Of a DNA stretch of 64,000 bases, positions 63,890 to 64,000 are shown piece after piece. The notes below the pieces were generated by a model. That model searched no databases. It saw nothing but the letters and a program-made list of their open reading frames with translations, and had not been told where the DNA came from. The position numbers and the translations under genes were made by a program. Source of the DNA: Agarivorans albus (GTDB lineage Bacteria; Pseudomonadota; Gammaproteobacteria; Enterobacterales; Celerinatantimonadaceae). Location: positions 3,280,972 through 3,344,971 of the forward strand of contig NZ_AP023032.1 of the NCBI RefSeq assembly GCF_019670105.1. Reading direction: 5' to 3'. Position 1 is the first letter of the stretch. The number at the start of each line of letters is the position of its first letter.

Positions 63890-64000
63890 GACAAATTTTG
63901 CAAAGCTGGCGATAACTCTACATCTGAATTTTGTACTAAGGTAGGCGTGGTTAAACTTAAACATTGCTCGATGCTGACTTGTACAAAACGTTGTGCGCCC
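63886..64000 (-). CDS. C-terminal end of an unidentified gene (continues beyond window)
   Basis: On the minus strand a frame is open across the window end and stops at 63886-63888, overlapping the intI stop by three bases. It gives about 37 residues ending SDVELSPALQNLS. It is too short to name, and its coding status is a guess based on an uninterrupted frame. Confidence 0.35.
   Translation of the reverse strand, partial: GAQRFVQVSIEQCLSLTTPTLVQNSDVELSPALQNLS

Noticed and set aside
1-64000. CRISPR arrays, tRNA or rRNA genes
   Set aside because: No regularly spaced direct repeats, and no tRNA-like cloverleaf or rRNA stretches, were seen on reading; a covariance search would be needed to exclude small RNAs.

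Overview
The window reads as the chromosome of a marine gammaproteobacterium at the Alteromonadales/Vibrionales boundary; an Agarivorans-like organism would fit. This is inferred from gene content (nadB, sdhE-ygfX divergent from ygfZ, pstSCAB with a Pho box, a second SecDF pair, several chemoreceptors, a LexA-regulated chromosomal integron) and from moderate GC. No database search was possible.

Layout. 1-2.4 kb: end of nadB, then sdhE-ygfX divergent from ygfZ and a DUF1289 gene. 2.4-5.9 kb: pstSCAB on the minus strand with a Pho box. 6-13.8 kb: cell-wall genes (a DUF882 protein and an L,D-transpeptidase), a DUF924 protein, a Cys-cluster regulator coupled to a Cys-rich secreted protein, an orphan sugar-binding protein, and an operon of a Cys-containing exported protein, a flavodoxin-like protein and a signal-peptidase-I paralogue. 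14.4-17.1 kb: a chemoreceptor and a DUF1275 membrane protein. 17.1-24.9 kb: two tandem secreted GH48 cellulases with Ig-like/PKD/CBM2 modules, each behind a long structured leader. 25-35 kb: ldh, a GST, a RibD-type reductase, an amino-acid-type binding protein, scsA-scsB-scsD, a GlxA-type regulator and a Cache chemoreceptor. 35-45 kb: a DUF302 protein, an esterase, an MscS channel, a 268-bp palindrome-ended repeat, chaA, dedA, a LysR regulator, an alkylsulfatase-like enzyme and a DUF3943 protein. 45.5-48.4 kb: secD-secF plus a 43-residue membrane protein. 48.6-58.9 kb: marC, corA, marR divergent from a siderophore-interacting protein, a von Willebrand lipoprotein / ECF sigma / anti-sigma operon, a lipoprotein, a second short repeat, an Aer-like receptor and ilvE. 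59.3-63.9 kb: a compact integron of six cassettes with attC sites, attI, a LexA box and intI.

How the parts work together. The two GH48 enzymes are the strongest ecological signal: secreted processive cellulases with carbohydrate-binding modules, apparently duplicated and separately regulated. Three chemoreceptors and several solute-binding proteins suit a particle-associated lifestyle. The integron is laid out as in functional ones: the integrase diverges from the cassettes under an apparent SOS operator, and the first cassette abuts attI. Several cassettes start at non-ATG codons, and the first encodes a membrane-anchored protein that conventional start-codon rules truncate.

Start sites were chosen from Shine-Dalgarno spacing and overlaps where possible. 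Functions of the cassette proteins and several small secreted proteins are unknown.
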